Assembly (NCBI GenBank): GCA_020638065.1
Contig: JACKJG010000006.1
Coordinates: 1-64,000, forward strand
Length of the DNA: 64,000 bases
Direction: 5' to 3'
From: Hyphomicrobiaceae bacterium
GTDB lineage: Bacteria > Pseudomonadota > Alphaproteobacteria > Rhizobiales > Devosiaceae
Shown here piece after piece: positions 34,391 to 42,337 of the stretch (position 1 is the stretch's first letter; each line of letters starts with the position of its first letter). The notes beneath the pieces are model-generated. The model ran no database searches. It was not told the origin of the DNA and worked only from the letters and a program-made list of their open reading frames with translations. Position numbers and translations under genes: made by a program.

Positions 34391-34915
34391 ATGTCGAACT
34401 TAAAGAGCAGATGGGTGTTTGGCTACGGGTCGCTGATGTGGCGGCCTGGTTTTGACTTCGAGGAAGCGAGCCCTGCAACGCTCGCGGGCTATCACCGGTC
34501 TTTGTGCGTCTACTCGCATCATTATCGCGGGACCCCGGAACGGCCGGGGCTGGTGTTCGGATTGCGGACGGGTGGGCAATGCGACGGCATTGCGTTTCGG
34601 GTTGCGGAGCCGGCATGGGCGGAGGTGCTTGATTATCTGCGCGCGCGCGAACTGATTACCGGAGTCTATGTCGAGGTGACCCGGCCGGTCGTGCTTGAAT
34701 CGGGCGAAGAGGTTACGGCACTGACCTATGTGGCCGATCCCGACCACCAGCAGTTTGCAGACCTGCCCTCAATCGATGCACAGCGGGCTTTCATCGAGGA
34801 AGCCAGCGGCTGGATGGGTTCGAACCGCGATTACGTGCTCAACACGATCGAGCATCTGACCCGGCTCGGAATCGAGGATGAAGAGCTCTCGGAAATCGGG
34901 CAGGCGCTGAAATAG
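34391..34915 (+). CDS. Gamma-glutamylcyclotransferase (ChaC-type)
   Basis: The 174-residue enzyme matches the ChaC/glutathione-specific gamma-glutamylcyclotransferase family: 'WVFGYGSLMWRPGFDFEEA' with the substrate-binding YGSL loop, 'VFGLRTGGQCDGIAFRV', and a late catalytic Glu region near 'LESGEEVTALTYVA'. It would release 5-oxoproline from gamma-glutamyl compounds such as glutathione, in the cytoplasm. The ATG at 34391 fits the family N-terminus; the open frame extends upstream to 34055 but overlaps the DUF2125 gene. It is next to gloB-type glutathione chemistry only loosely. Confidence 0.88.
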   Translation: MSNLKSRWVFGYGSLMWRPGFDFEEASPATLAGYHRSLCVYSHHYRGTPERPGLVFGLRTGGQCDGIAFRVAEPAWAEVLDYLRARELITGVYVEVTRPVVLESGEEVTALTYVADPDHQQFADLPSIDAQRAFIEEASGWMGSNRDYVLNTIEHLTRLGIEDEELSEIGQALK

Positions 34916-34932
34916 CAGCGACCGGGAAGCGA

Positions 34933-35268
34933 TCAGGCCGCGTTCAGCGTGATCTGTTCTTCACCGGCTTCAAGGTCATAGATCAGACACATGCACTCAG
35001 TGGGGTCCTGCGGGCTTGATACCGAATGGACGTCGGAGGCACGGCGAAGCGCATCGCGAAAACGGGTGCGGGAGGTATGATCTTCAATCAGTTCGGTAAC
35101 GGTGCCGGCCCAGAGCGCGTGGCCGGCTTCGGACAGGATGTAGATGCGATTGTCGCGGAGGTCGAACTGTTCGACCCTTTCCATTCGCGTGGCAACAAGC
35201 TTTCCGGAGGCAGCTTTCCACTGCCCCGTAAGCGCAGTCTGCGGGCGGATATCCGTCCGGTGTTCCAT
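34933..35268 (-). CDS. Hypothetical protein, 111 residues
   Basis: A small protein with no family I recognise: 'ALTGQWKAASGKLVATRMER', then 'QFDLRDNRIYILSEAGHALW', and a C-terminal 'TECMCLIYDLEAGEEQITLN' with two cysteines four bases apart in sequence (Cys-Met-Cys). The codon use is ordinary for the window and a good start is at 35268. The 121 bp upstream of it are A+T-rich and hold no gene. It could be a PilZ-like or surface-sensing protein by feel only, so I leave the role open. Confidence 0.6.
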   Translation of the reverse strand: MEHRTDIRPQTALTGQWKAASGKLVATRMERVEQFDLRDNRIYILSEAGHALWAGTVTELIEDHTSRTRFRDALRRASDVHSVSSPQDPTECMCLIYDLEAGEEQITLNAA

Positions 35269-35389
35269 TTGGCGTCCTACTCCGATTCCAGAACAAAACT
35301 AGAACAAATTGTTCCGGGCGTCAAATGTTGCGATGTTGCTCCAATATCTATGGGCAAATTGCACAAAAATGTCAATATGTAGTAGGTGC

Positions 35390-36202
35390 CTAGGAGGCTG
35401 CCGGTGACTGCTCCGTGCGGGCGGCATCGATTCGCTGGCGGAAGCCGGAATCGATCGGACGGGTCAGGCCTTCGTCGACGGCTTCAAGAACCAGGCGGGT
35501 GGTTTCGGTGTCGATCGTGTCGCGCAGGGTCCTGATCAGTTCGGTACCCGACAGACCGGGCCCGATGGGTGGCAGGATGCTGATTTTGGCTTTGCCTGGC
35601 CAGAGCACGAACGAATTGCGGCCCCAGTAAAGTCCGGTGTTCAGGGCGATGGGCAGCACCGAGACCTCCATGCTTTCATACATCTTGGCCACGCCGAAAC
35701 GATAGTCCGGTTCGGCCAGGGGCGCCTTGCGCGTGCCTTCAGGGAAGATGAAGATGAAATTGCCTTCATCGATCCGCTTTCTCGCATCTGCGACCATGCC
35801 CTTCATGCCGCCAGATCCGGCGCTGCGATCGATCTCGATGGTTTTGAGAACCCGAAGGGCGGTGCCGAAAACGGGGATCTGAAACAGCTGCTTCTTGGCG
35901 ATGAAGGACGGGAAATTGAAAAGCGGATAAAGCGCGATGATATCGAAATCGGACTGGTGTTTTGCGGCGATGATGGCGCCGGTTTCGGGAATGTTTTCGC
36001 GCCCGGTGATTTCATAGGAAATGCCGACGGTCAGGCGCAGATTGTAGCGCATGAGCACCATCCAGAGCCATGCGCAGCCGCGCGAAATGGATTTGGTCCA
36101 GGGGGGTATCAGGATGGAGAGCGCGACCATGATCGAAAGGATGGCTGTTACGGAAAACAGAACGATCCAGAAGATCAGCGAGCGCAAAGCCTGCAGAACC
36201 AT
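35390..36202 (-). CDS. plsC: 1-acyl-sn-glycerol-3-phosphate acyltransferase
   Basis: The 270-residue enzyme makes phosphatidic acid from lysophosphatidic acid and acyl-ACP/CoA at the inner membrane. The catalytic HX4D is 'KHQSDFD' (His82, Asp87), with 'FPEGTRK' (about 154-160) for glycerol-phosphate binding and a hydrophobic N-terminal anchor ('LRSLIFWIVLFSVTAILSI'). 'NTGLYWGRNSF' later in the chain is a PlsC hallmark. It lies 45 bp downstream of ftsX, the common ftsE-ftsX-plsC cluster in Rhizobiales. Confidence 0.93.
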   Translation of the reverse strand: MVLQALRSLIFWIVLFSVTAILSIMVALSILIPPWTKSISRGCAWLWMVLMRYNLRLTVGISYEITGRENIPETGAIIAAKHQSDFDIIALYPLFNFPSFIAKKQLFQIPVFGTALRVLKTIEIDRSAGSGGMKGMVADARKRIDEGNFIFIFPEGTRKAPLAEPDYRFGVAKMYESMEVSVLPIALNTGLYWGRNSFVLWPGKAKISILPPIGPGLSGTELIRTLRDTIDTETTRLVLEAVDEGLTRPIDSGFRQRIDAARTEQSPAAS

Positions 36203-36247
36203 GAGTTTGTCCCTATGCTGGCGTCCGTTGTCGTTGGCGCGAGTTTA

Positions 36248-37216
36248 TCAGGAAATCTGCGTGAGGAAACGCCTCACCGTCATGCGCGACGTCAGGGCCG
36301 TGAGCCCGGCAATGATCGGCACGACGAGAATGAGGAGCAGCAATCCGTCCCATCCCAGCGAGAACCGGCCGAAAAAGGCCGAGAGCTGCGAACCGGCTTC
36401 ACTCGGGAGGTAGTTGGTCGAAACGGTGCCGACGATGATGAAGAAGACGATGGCGCCCAGCCCGCCGGCGGCGCCGCCACGCAAGCCGAGATTGAGAAAC
36501 CGGTCCTGAAACTCTCCGGCAATGAAGGCGTTGGATGCGCCGATGAAATGCAACACATCGACGATGGTGCGATTGGACGCCATGGTGCCGCGGGTGGCAA
36601 AGACCACGGCCAGGATGGTCGCCACGATGATCAGCAGCAAAACCAGCACTCCGGTCAGGACCATGGTGCCCGACATGGCATTGAGTTGCTGACGCCAGGC
36701 GGAGTGGGTATCGAGGCTTGCCCCCTTGATGGTCGAAAGATTTTCAGCGAGTTGATCGGCGTCGAATTCGCGTGGATCGGAGAGTTCGACCGCAATCATG
36801 CGGGGAATGTCGAGAACCGTCAGATCGAGACCCGCGCCGAGCCAGGGCTCGAGAAGCTTGCCGCTTTCTTCTGCTGAAAGAACTCTGACATTGCCAACCC
36901 CGGGGATGGCTTCGGCGATCGATTTGCTGGCTCTGAGATTGCTGTCCATATCCTGTCCGTCGATGGGCCGGATCTGGATCGTCACCTCCCGGCCAACATC
37001 CGAGGACCATGCAATGGCCGATTTCTGAACCAGGATGACGCCGCCAAGCGTGATGCAGCTGAGAAAGGTCATGATGGCGATGAGCAGCATCAATGTGCGT
37101 CCGGCCACCGAGTTTTGCGGCACGATGGGGGTGGCCCGGTGCAGGCGGATGTGGGTGGTGCGGCGGGCGCGCGGCTCGTCCTCGCCGTAATCGACGAATG
37201 TCTGGTCACTACTCAA
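36248..37216 (-). CDS. ftsX: Cell division protein FtsX
   Basis: The 322-residue inner-membrane protein has four spans: one N-terminal ('LMLLIAIMTFLSCITLGGVI') then an exported loop, and three in the C-terminal half. FtsEX coordinates divisome assembly with peptidoglycan hydrolases. The N-terminal cytoplasmic part is rich in Arg, Asp and Glu. The start overlaps the ftsE stop by eight bases. Sequence is diverged from E. coli, as usual for this protein; the call rests on topology plus the ftsE neighbour. Confidence 0.92.
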   Translation of the reverse strand: MSSDQTFVDYGEDEPRARRTTHIRLHRATPIVPQNSVAGRTLMLLIAIMTFLSCITLGGVILVQKSAIAWSSDVGREVTIQIRPIDGQDMDSNLRASKSIAEAIPGVGNVRVLSAEESGKLLEPWLGAGLDLTVLDIPRMIAVELSDPREFDADQLAENLSTIKGASLDTHSAWRQQLNAMSGTMVLTGVLVLLLIIVATILAVVFATRGTMASNRTIVDVLHFIGASNAFIAGEFQDRFLNLGLRGGAAGGLGAIVFFIIVGTVSTNYLPSEAGSQLSAFFGRFSLGWDGLLLLILVVPIIAGLTALTSRMTVRRFLTQIS

Positions 37217-37865
37217 TGGTCAGTTCTCCCTCATGCAAGATCATGCGCGGGGTCGGGAAGTCTTCGAGCAGGCTTCGTTCGTGAGTAGCGATAATGACGG
37301 TGGTGCCCATGCGGTTGAGCTGGGCGAACAGATGCAAGAGCCGGGTGGATAGATCGGGGTCGACATTGCCCGTCGGTTCGTCGGCCAGAAGAATGTCGGG
37401 CTTGGCGATCACAGCGCGGGCAATAGCGGCGCGCTGTTTTTCGCCTCCGGAGAGGAGCGGCGGGTGGGCGTGCATGCGGTCGCCCAGCCCCACCCAGGTC
37501 AGAAGCTCGGCAACGTTTTCGGAATAGTCGCTTTCCTTCTGTCCCTGCACACGCAAAGGCAGTGCGACGTTTTCAAAGGTGGTCAGGTGATCGAGAAGGC
37601 GGAATTCCTGAAAGACGATGCCGATATGCCGGCGCATGTCGAGCAACTGGTCCTGGCTCAGCCGCCCCGTATTGCGGCCAAACATGTTGATGTGCCCCCG
37701 CGTCGGCTTGAGGGACAAAAGCAGCAATTTAAGCAAGGAGGTTTTGCCCGCCCCGGACGGACCGGTCAAAAAGTGAAAGGAACCTGGGGCAATCTTGAAG
37801 GTCAGGTTGCGCAGAATCTCCGGCCCGTCGCCATATCTCAGCGCCACATCGTCAAATTCAATCAA
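37209..37865 (-). CDS. ftsE: Cell division ATP-binding protein FtsE
   Basis: The 218-residue ABC ATPase partners with FtsX. Walker A is 'GPSGAGKT' (35-42), signature 'LSGGEKQRAAIARA', Walker B 'DILLADEPTGNVDPD' and the switch histidine 'IIATHERSLL'. The 'GNVDP' after the Walker B Glu is typical of FtsE and LolD-like MacB-group ATPases. The gene leads the ftsE-ftsX-plsC operon and diverges from the zinc-ribbon gene at 38014, with 148 bp between. Confidence 0.95.
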   Translation of the reverse strand: MIEFDDVALRYGDGPEILRNLTFKIAPGSFHFLTGPSGAGKTSLLKLLLLSLKPTRGHINMFGRNTGRLSQDQLLDMRRHIGIVFQEFRLLDHLTTFENVALPLRVQGQKESDYSENVAELLTWVGLGDRMHAHPPLLSGGEKQRAAIARAVIAKPDILLADEPTGNVDPDLSTRLLHLFAQLNRMGTTVIIATHERSLLEDFPTPRMILHEGELTIE

Positions 37866-38013
37866 GAATCAGTCTCCGCCGGACCGGAAAGAGGTGCGAA
37901 TCAGTTTGCGGCACCATATCAGTTCGCGCCCGCTGAATTGAGGCATTGGCCCACGTTTGGGGAGTGTTAACGCGCCACATTTATGCTTTTTGCCATAGCG
38001 CCGGTACCGAAAC

Positions 38014-39015
38014 ATGATCATCATCTGTCCCAATTGCAATGCCCGGTATGAACTGGCGGCTAATGCGATCGGCAATGCCGGGCGCAAGGTGCAGTGCGCC
38101 AATTGCCAGACGAGCTGGCGGGCATTCCCCGAGCCCGAACCGGCACCGGTGGCAAAGGCGGCTCCGGACCCGGCTCCCAAACCCGGCGCCAAGCCCGAAG
38201 CCAAATCACAAGCCAAGCCGGAGACCAGAGCGAAGTCTGAGCCGGATGCCGGAAAGACCGAGGGCACCCTGGCGCGCAAGTCTAAGGTCGAAGAGGACGA
38301 TTCCCTCTTCGATGCCCTGGCCGAAGCCGAACTCGATGCGGTGTTCGAAAAGGAAGCCAGAAAGAACCCTCCGCGCAAGGAAAAGGCTGAACCCGCCGCA
38401 GAAACTACGAAAGCTCTGGAAAACGGTGAGGATGAGCCCGGCGAAGCACAAGGGGTGCAATCCACTCAGGTGCCGGCGGCCGATGGCGAAGATGAAGACG
38501 CGGTGCAGAAGCGCCGTGAAGCCCTTCAGAAACGCCATGAAGTGCTGGCGCGCAATCTGCCGCATTCGAAATTCCGGCGCTGGTTCCGCATGAGCGCAGG
38601 CGTGCTGTTGATGACGCTGTTTCTGGGGCTGTTTTTGTTTCGTGACGGACTTGTCTGGGCCTTTCCGCAATTGGCGGGGCTCTATCAAGGCGTGGGGATC
38701 GAGGTCAATGTCATCGGGATCGAGTTCAAGTCGGTCAATACGGTCAGAGCGTTGCGCGATGGCGTTGAAACGCTGATGATCAAGGCCGATCTGGTCAATG
38801 TTTCTAGCCGTCAGGTCAACGTGCCGCGGGTTCGTGTCGAGTTGATCGGGGCGGACGGGAACCTGCTTTACGAGTGGAACGCCACGCCGCAGGCGCGGGT
38901 TCTGAGGCCTTCGGAAAGCGTTGAATTTTCAGCGCAATTAGCCTCGCCGCCGCTCGACGCAGTGGACATGCGGCTCGGCTTCGTCGAGAATCAGGGCGAA
39001 GCGGCAATACCCTGA
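38014..39015 (+). CDS. Zinc-ribbon membrane protein with MJ0042 domain (DUF3426-like)
   Basis: The 333-residue protein starts with an MJ0042-type zinc ribbon ('IICPNCNARYEL' ... 'VQCANCQTSW', Cys8, Cys11 and Cys31, Cys34). Then comes a long Pro/Ala/Lys- and acid-rich linker (about 45-180), one membrane span ('MSAGVLLMTLFLGLFLF', about 197-213) and a DUF3426-like C-terminal domain ('TLMIKADLVNVSSRQVNVPR' onward). So the ribbon is cytoplasmic and the last domain likely periplasmic. Function unknown; it usually sits near ftsEX in Rhizobiales. Confidence 0.85.
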   Translation: MIIICPNCNARYELAANAIGNAGRKVQCANCQTSWRAFPEPEPAPVAKAAPDPAPKPGAKPEAKSQAKPETRAKSEPDAGKTEGTLARKSKVEEDDSLFDALAEAELDAVFEKEARKNPPRKEKAEPAAETTKALENGEDEPGEAQGVQSTQVPAADGEDEDAVQKRREALQKRHEVLARNLPHSKFRRWFRMSAGVLLMTLFLGLFLFRDGLVWAFPQLAGLYQGVGIEVNVIGIEFKSVNTVRALRDGVETLMIKADLVNVSSRQVNVPRVRVELIGADGNLLYEWNATPQARVLRPSESVEFSAQLASPPLDAVDMRLGFVENQGEAAIP

Positions 39016-39104
39016 TAACCAAATTGCTTCACACATTCTGAAGGCTCGCCTGCCAAAATGCCTGGCAAGGGCAAAAAGACTCTCGAAGTTGAATGGGGAA
39101 GGCA

Positions 39105-39509
39105 ATGGCCAGAATTCTGGTTGCAGAAGACGATGATAATGTGCGCCGCTTCGTGGTGCAGGCGCTTGGCATTCACGGGCACGACGTGAGCGAAGCGGAG
39201 GATGGTGGCCTGGCCGCCGAAATTCTAATGGAGGAAGCGGGCGGATTCGATCTGCTCCTGTCCGACATCAAGATGCCGGTTATGGACGGGATCGCCCTCG
39301 CCCTGCAGGCCGGCGCCCAGTTTCCGGAGATGATTATCGTTTTGATGACCGGCTTTGCCGATCAGCGCGAACGGGCGCACAATCTCGAAGCTCTGGTTTA
39401 TGATGTGCTTTCGAAGCCGTTCACGCTCGATTTGCTTTTGGCCAAGGTTGACGATGCGCTCAATGGCCGCCCGCTCGAGGTGGAATCGCTCGCCCGCATG
39501 ATGGCCTGA
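39105..39509 (+). CDS. cpdR: Single-domain response regulator CpdR
   Basis: The 134-residue protein is a lone receiver domain: acidic pocket 'EDDD' (8-11), phosphoacceptor Asp54 in 'LLSDIKMPVMDG', Thr82 and Lys104 ('VLSKPF'). It begins with 'MARILVAEDDDNVRRFVVQA', the CpdR hallmark. In Caulobacter and Sinorhizobium unphosphorylated CpdR directs ClpXP to degrade CtrA and other cell-cycle proteins. The ATG at 39105 follows GGGGAAGG; another at 39093 lacks a good site. Confidence 0.92.
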   Translation: MARILVAEDDDNVRRFVVQALGIHGHDVSEAEDGGLAAEILMEEAGGFDLLLSDIKMPVMDGIALALQAGAQFPEMIIVLMTGFADQRERAHNLEALVYDVLSKPFTLDLLLAKVDDALNGRPLEVESLARMMA

Positions 39510-39516
39510 ACCGCCC

Positions 39517-39885
39517 ATGCTGCGGGCTCTGGCGCTTCTGCTTTTATGCCAATTGGCCGGCGAAGCACTCTCCCGCCAATTCGGACTGCCAGTGCCCGGA
39601 CCGGTTGTCGGGCTGGTGATTCTGGCGCTCGGGCTTGGCCTGTTCGCGCGGTCGCGCCCGGGTTTTGACGAATGGCCCATCGCCAGGCTTTCTGACCTGT
39701 TGCTGGGTTCGCTGGGGCTGCTATTTGTGCCGGCCGGCGCGGGTGTGGTTCAGCAGTTCGGCATATTGGGTGAAAACGGACTTGCACTTGTCGCCCTGAT
39801 TGCTCTGACGACGATCATCACGCTTCTGGCGACCGTGGGCACCTTTATCGGCGTCAAACGTCTGATGGAGCGTGCCGGTTCATGA
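39517..39885 (+). CDS. CidA/LrgA family membrane protein
   Basis: The 122-residue protein has three to four spans ('LRALALLLLCQLAGEALSRQ', 'VVGLVILALGLGLF', 'ALVALIALTTIITLLATVGTF') with the family motif 'LPVPGPVVGL' and 'LLFVPAGAGVVQQFG'. LrgA/CidA-type proteins are holin-like and affect murein hydrolase activity or metabolite export. It starts seven bases after cpdR and overlaps the LrgB-type gene by four bases. Confidence 0.88.
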   Translation: MLRALALLLLCQLAGEALSRQFGLPVPGPVVGLVILALGLGLFARSRPGFDEWPIARLSDLLLGSLGLLFVPAGAGVVQQFGILGENGLALVALIALTTIITLLATVGTFIGVKRLMERAGS

Positions 39886-40598
39886 ACAATCCGTTTTCGC
39901 TCTGGGTCTATCTTTCCGCGACGCCGCTTCTGTGGCTGACGGTAACGCTGGCCGCATGGATCGGCGCCGACTTTCTGGCCCTGCGCGCGCACCGGCATCC
40001 GCTCGCCAACCCGGTGCTGATGGCGATTATCGCTGTCGCACTGGTGCTGGTTGCGACGGGCACGCCCTATCCGACCTATTTCGAGGGCGCGCAATTCGTC
40101 CATTTCATGCTCGGTCCGGCAACCGTTGCCATTGCCATCCCGCTTGTCCGGCATCGGAAGGCAATCTCGGACAATCTGGTTCCGCTCCTCGCGGCGCTTG
40201 TGGTGGGCGCGCTTGTGGCGGTTCTGTCGGTCGTTTTGCTCGGCGAGCTGTTTGGTCTGCCAAAAGACGTGCTGATGTCGGTTGCGCCAAAATCGGTGAC
40301 GGCCGGCGTGGCCATGGGCATTTCGGAGAAGGTGGGCGGAATTCCGGCACTGACTGCTGTGGTCGTGGTGACAACGGGCATATTCGGCGCCGTCATCGTC
40401 ACACCGCTGATGAACATGCTCCGGATCACGGACTATGCGGCGCGTGGTTTTGCGGCCGGACTTGCGGCGCACGGCATCGGGACGGCCCGCGCCTTCAACG
40501 TGCATCCGCTGGCCGGCACCTTTGCCGGGATCGCGCTGGGGCTCAATGCGGTGGTCACCGCTTTTATCGTGCCGCCGGTCGTTGCCTGGCTGGTGTGA
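39882..40598 (+). CDS. LrgB family membrane protein
   Basis: The 238-residue integral membrane protein has the LrgB signature 'APKSVTAGVAMGISEKVGG' (residues around 142-160) followed by 'FNVHPLAGTFAGIALGLNA'. Together with the LrgA-type gene upstream (four-base overlap) it forms an antiholin-like pair; plant and bacterial homologues also move glycolate or pyruvate. The ATG at 39882 gives 'MNNPFSLWVYLSATPLLW'. It converges with the MerR gene at 40608. Confidence 0.9.
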   Translation: MNNPFSLWVYLSATPLLWLTVTLAAWIGADFLALRAHRHPLANPVLMAIIAVALVLVATGTPYPTYFEGAQFVHFMLGPATVAIAIPLVRHRKAISDNLVPLLAALVVGALVAVLSVVLLGELFGLPKDVLMSVAPKSVTAGVAMGISEKVGGIPALTAVVVVTTGIFGAVIVTPLMNMLRITDYAARGFAAGLAAHGIGTARAFNVHPLAGTFAGIALGLNAVVTAFIVPPVVAWLV

Positions 40599-40607
40599 CG
40601 CGGCGTT

Positions 40608-41021
40608 TCAGCTGCTCTTTTCCGCAGATAGATGTCTTGCCGCCAGCCGCACGAGACGCTGGAAGGTCGGGCATTGCATGTGCGACGGCGCCGGGCATTC
40701 GGCAACATGGCGGAGCGCATTGCGCAGGGTCGTCAGATTGCCGATCTGGCGGTCGAGATCATCGGCGCGTTGGTGCAGGGCCGGACGGGAGAGCTGAGGC
40801 TGACCGTCGGCGCCGAACATGCCTGACAATTCGCCAAGCGAGAAACCGGCCGATTTGCCCAGGGCGATCAAGGCAAGCTGGGTCACGATTTCGGGCGCAT
40901 ATTGGCGCCGCAATCCATGCCGTCCTGATGAGCGGATGAGACCGACTTCCTCATAATAGCGGAGCGCAGATGCGGGGATGCCGGTGCGTTTCGCAACCTC
41001 GCCAATATCGAGCAATTTCAT
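40608..41021 (-). CDS. MerR-family transcriptional regulator controlling the divergent MFS pump
   Basis: The 137-residue protein has a MerR winged HTH ('LDIGEVAKRTGIPASALRYY', then 'EEVGLI') and a short dimerisation helix. The C-terminal end has two cysteines, Cys109 and Cys117 ('ECPAPSHMQC'), not the four-Cys SoxR iron-sulfur cluster. The ATG at 41021 faces the MFS gene at 41093 across a promoter that has a 19-bp spacer and a perfect dyad (41024-41054). It therefore probably activates the pump when it binds a ligand or is oxidised; which signal is unknown. Confidence 0.9.
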   Translation of the reverse strand: MKLLDIGEVAKRTGIPASALRYYEEVGLIRSSGRHGLRRQYAPEIVTQLALIALGKSAGFSLGELSGMFGADGQPQLSRPALHQRADDLDRQIGNLTTLRNALRHVAECPAPSHMQCPTFQRLVRLAARHLSAEKSS

Positions 41022-41023
41022 GC

Positions 41024-41054
41024 TTGACCTCAAGTGAACTTGAATTCGTAGGTT
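41024..41054 (+). promoter_or_regulatory. MerR-type promoter with 19-bp spacer and dyad, driving the MFS gene
   Basis: TTGACC (41024-41029) and TAGGTT (41049-41054) are 19 bp apart. The spacer holds a perfect inverted repeat TCAAGT (41030-41035) / ACTTGA (41038-41043) with a two-base centre. Published SoxR-type sites have the same TCAAGT-TA-ACTTGA core. The MerR gene starts at 41021 on the other strand, so the same site probably controls both directions. Confidence 0.75.
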
Positions 41055-41092
41055 AAGGCAGAAGCTGAAATTGAGCAAGGGTGGGCCGGGAT

Positions 41093-42334
41093 ATGAGCGG
41101 TGGAATCGAAAACGAAACAGGCACGGTTTGGCGCGATGGGCGGGCCATAGCGCTTCTGGCAGCCGCGACTTTGACCGTAATGGCCAACGCGACACTCAGT
41201 CCGGCCCTGGCGGGACTGGCGGAGATATTTTCGGACACGCCGAACGGGGCCTTCTTGATCCGGCTGCTGGTGCCGGCGCCTTCATTGGCCGTGGTCATTC
41301 TGGCGCCGCTGATTGGTCTCGCCGCGGACCGTTTTGGCAGGACATCACTTCTACTGGCGGGCATCGCTTTGTTCTCAGTGGCCGGGAGCGCGGGGCTCTA
41401 CCTGCCCGATCTCTGGTCGATCCTGATCAGCCGGCTGGGGCTTGGCGTGGCCGTGGCCCTGATCATGGTCACGCAAACAGCGCTTCTCGGCGATCTCTTC
41501 ACCGGAGCGAAGCGAAAGGCGTTGACCGGATTGCAGACCTCGGCCCGCAATTTCGGCGGACTGGTTTTCATTTCCCTGTCGGGGCTGGTTGCCTCGATTT
41601 CTCCGCGATTTTCGTTCGGTATCTATGCGCTTTCGGTTCTCGTTCTGCCGCTGGTCATGGCCTTCGTCCGGGAGCCGGAACATCTTTCAGGCGGCACAAG
41701 GTCGGCGTCCGAACTGGCGGATCGAAGTGGCCCGGTCCGGACAATTGGCTGGACATGGCCGATGGCGGGGCTGGCGATTTTGCAGATGCTGACCAATCTC
41801 AGCTTTTTCGTCATGCCGACGCAGGTGCCGTTCCTGTTCGCGGCGCGGGGTGAAAACAGTGCATTGATGACCGGATTGACGCTTGGCCTGTTGTCGCTGA
41901 CCGGCGGTTTGACGGCGCTGGGGTTCGCGCGTGTCAGCGGCCGGATCGGACCGGCTTTTGTCTTTGCTCTTGGGTTTGTTTCATTGGCTCTGGGCCTTTT
42001 GCTCGTCGGCACGGGCGGGGGCAATCTTTCTGTTCTTGGTGGAGCCATATTGGCCGGTGCGGGCTATGCCACGCTTCTGCCAAACCTTGTCGCGCTAACC
42101 CTCAGAATTGCGCCGGTTGCGCGGCGCGGAACGGCCAGCGGCATTCTGACCACGGTGGTGTTCCTTGGCCAGTTCGCATCGCCGTTCGTCAGCCAGCCCT
42201 TGCTGGAACGCGCCGGGTTTGGCGGCATGTTCGCCAGTTTCGCCGGCGTTCTGGGACTTGTCGCCCTTTGCTCATTTGGCGTGGGACTGAGGTTCCGCCG
42301 GAAAACAGGCGCAGAGCGGTCGGAAAGCGCCTGA
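41093..42334 (+). CDS. MFS transporter (DHA1-like efflux pump)
   Basis: The 413-residue protein has twelve predicted spans and the MFS loop motif 'PLIGLAADRFGRTSLLLAG' between spans 2 and 3, consistent with a proton-driven exporter. The start is ATG 41093; the alternative GTG at 41081 is less well placed. It lies under a MerR-controlled promoter 40 bp upstream, a setting typical of drug or metal export. The substrate is unknown. The stop lies four bases before the lysA stop (convergent). Confidence 0.9.
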   Translation: MSGGIENETGTVWRDGRAIALLAAATLTVMANATLSPALAGLAEIFSDTPNGAFLIRLLVPAPSLAVVILAPLIGLAADRFGRTSLLLAGIALFSVAGSAGLYLPDLWSILISRLGLGVAVALIMVTQTALLGDLFTGAKRKALTGLQTSARNFGGLVFISLSGLVASISPRFSFGIYALSVLVLPLVMAFVREPEHLSGGTRSASELADRSGPVRTIGWTWPMAGLAILQMLTNLSFFVMPTQVPFLFAARGENSALMTGLTLGLLSLTGGLTALGFARVSGRIGPAFVFALGFVSLALGLLLVGTGGGNLSVLGGAILAGAGYATLLPNLVALTLRIAPVARRGTASGILTTVVFLGQFASPFVSQPLLERAGFGGMFASFAGVLGLVALCSFGVGLRFRRKTGAERSESA

Positions 42335-42337
42335 CGG

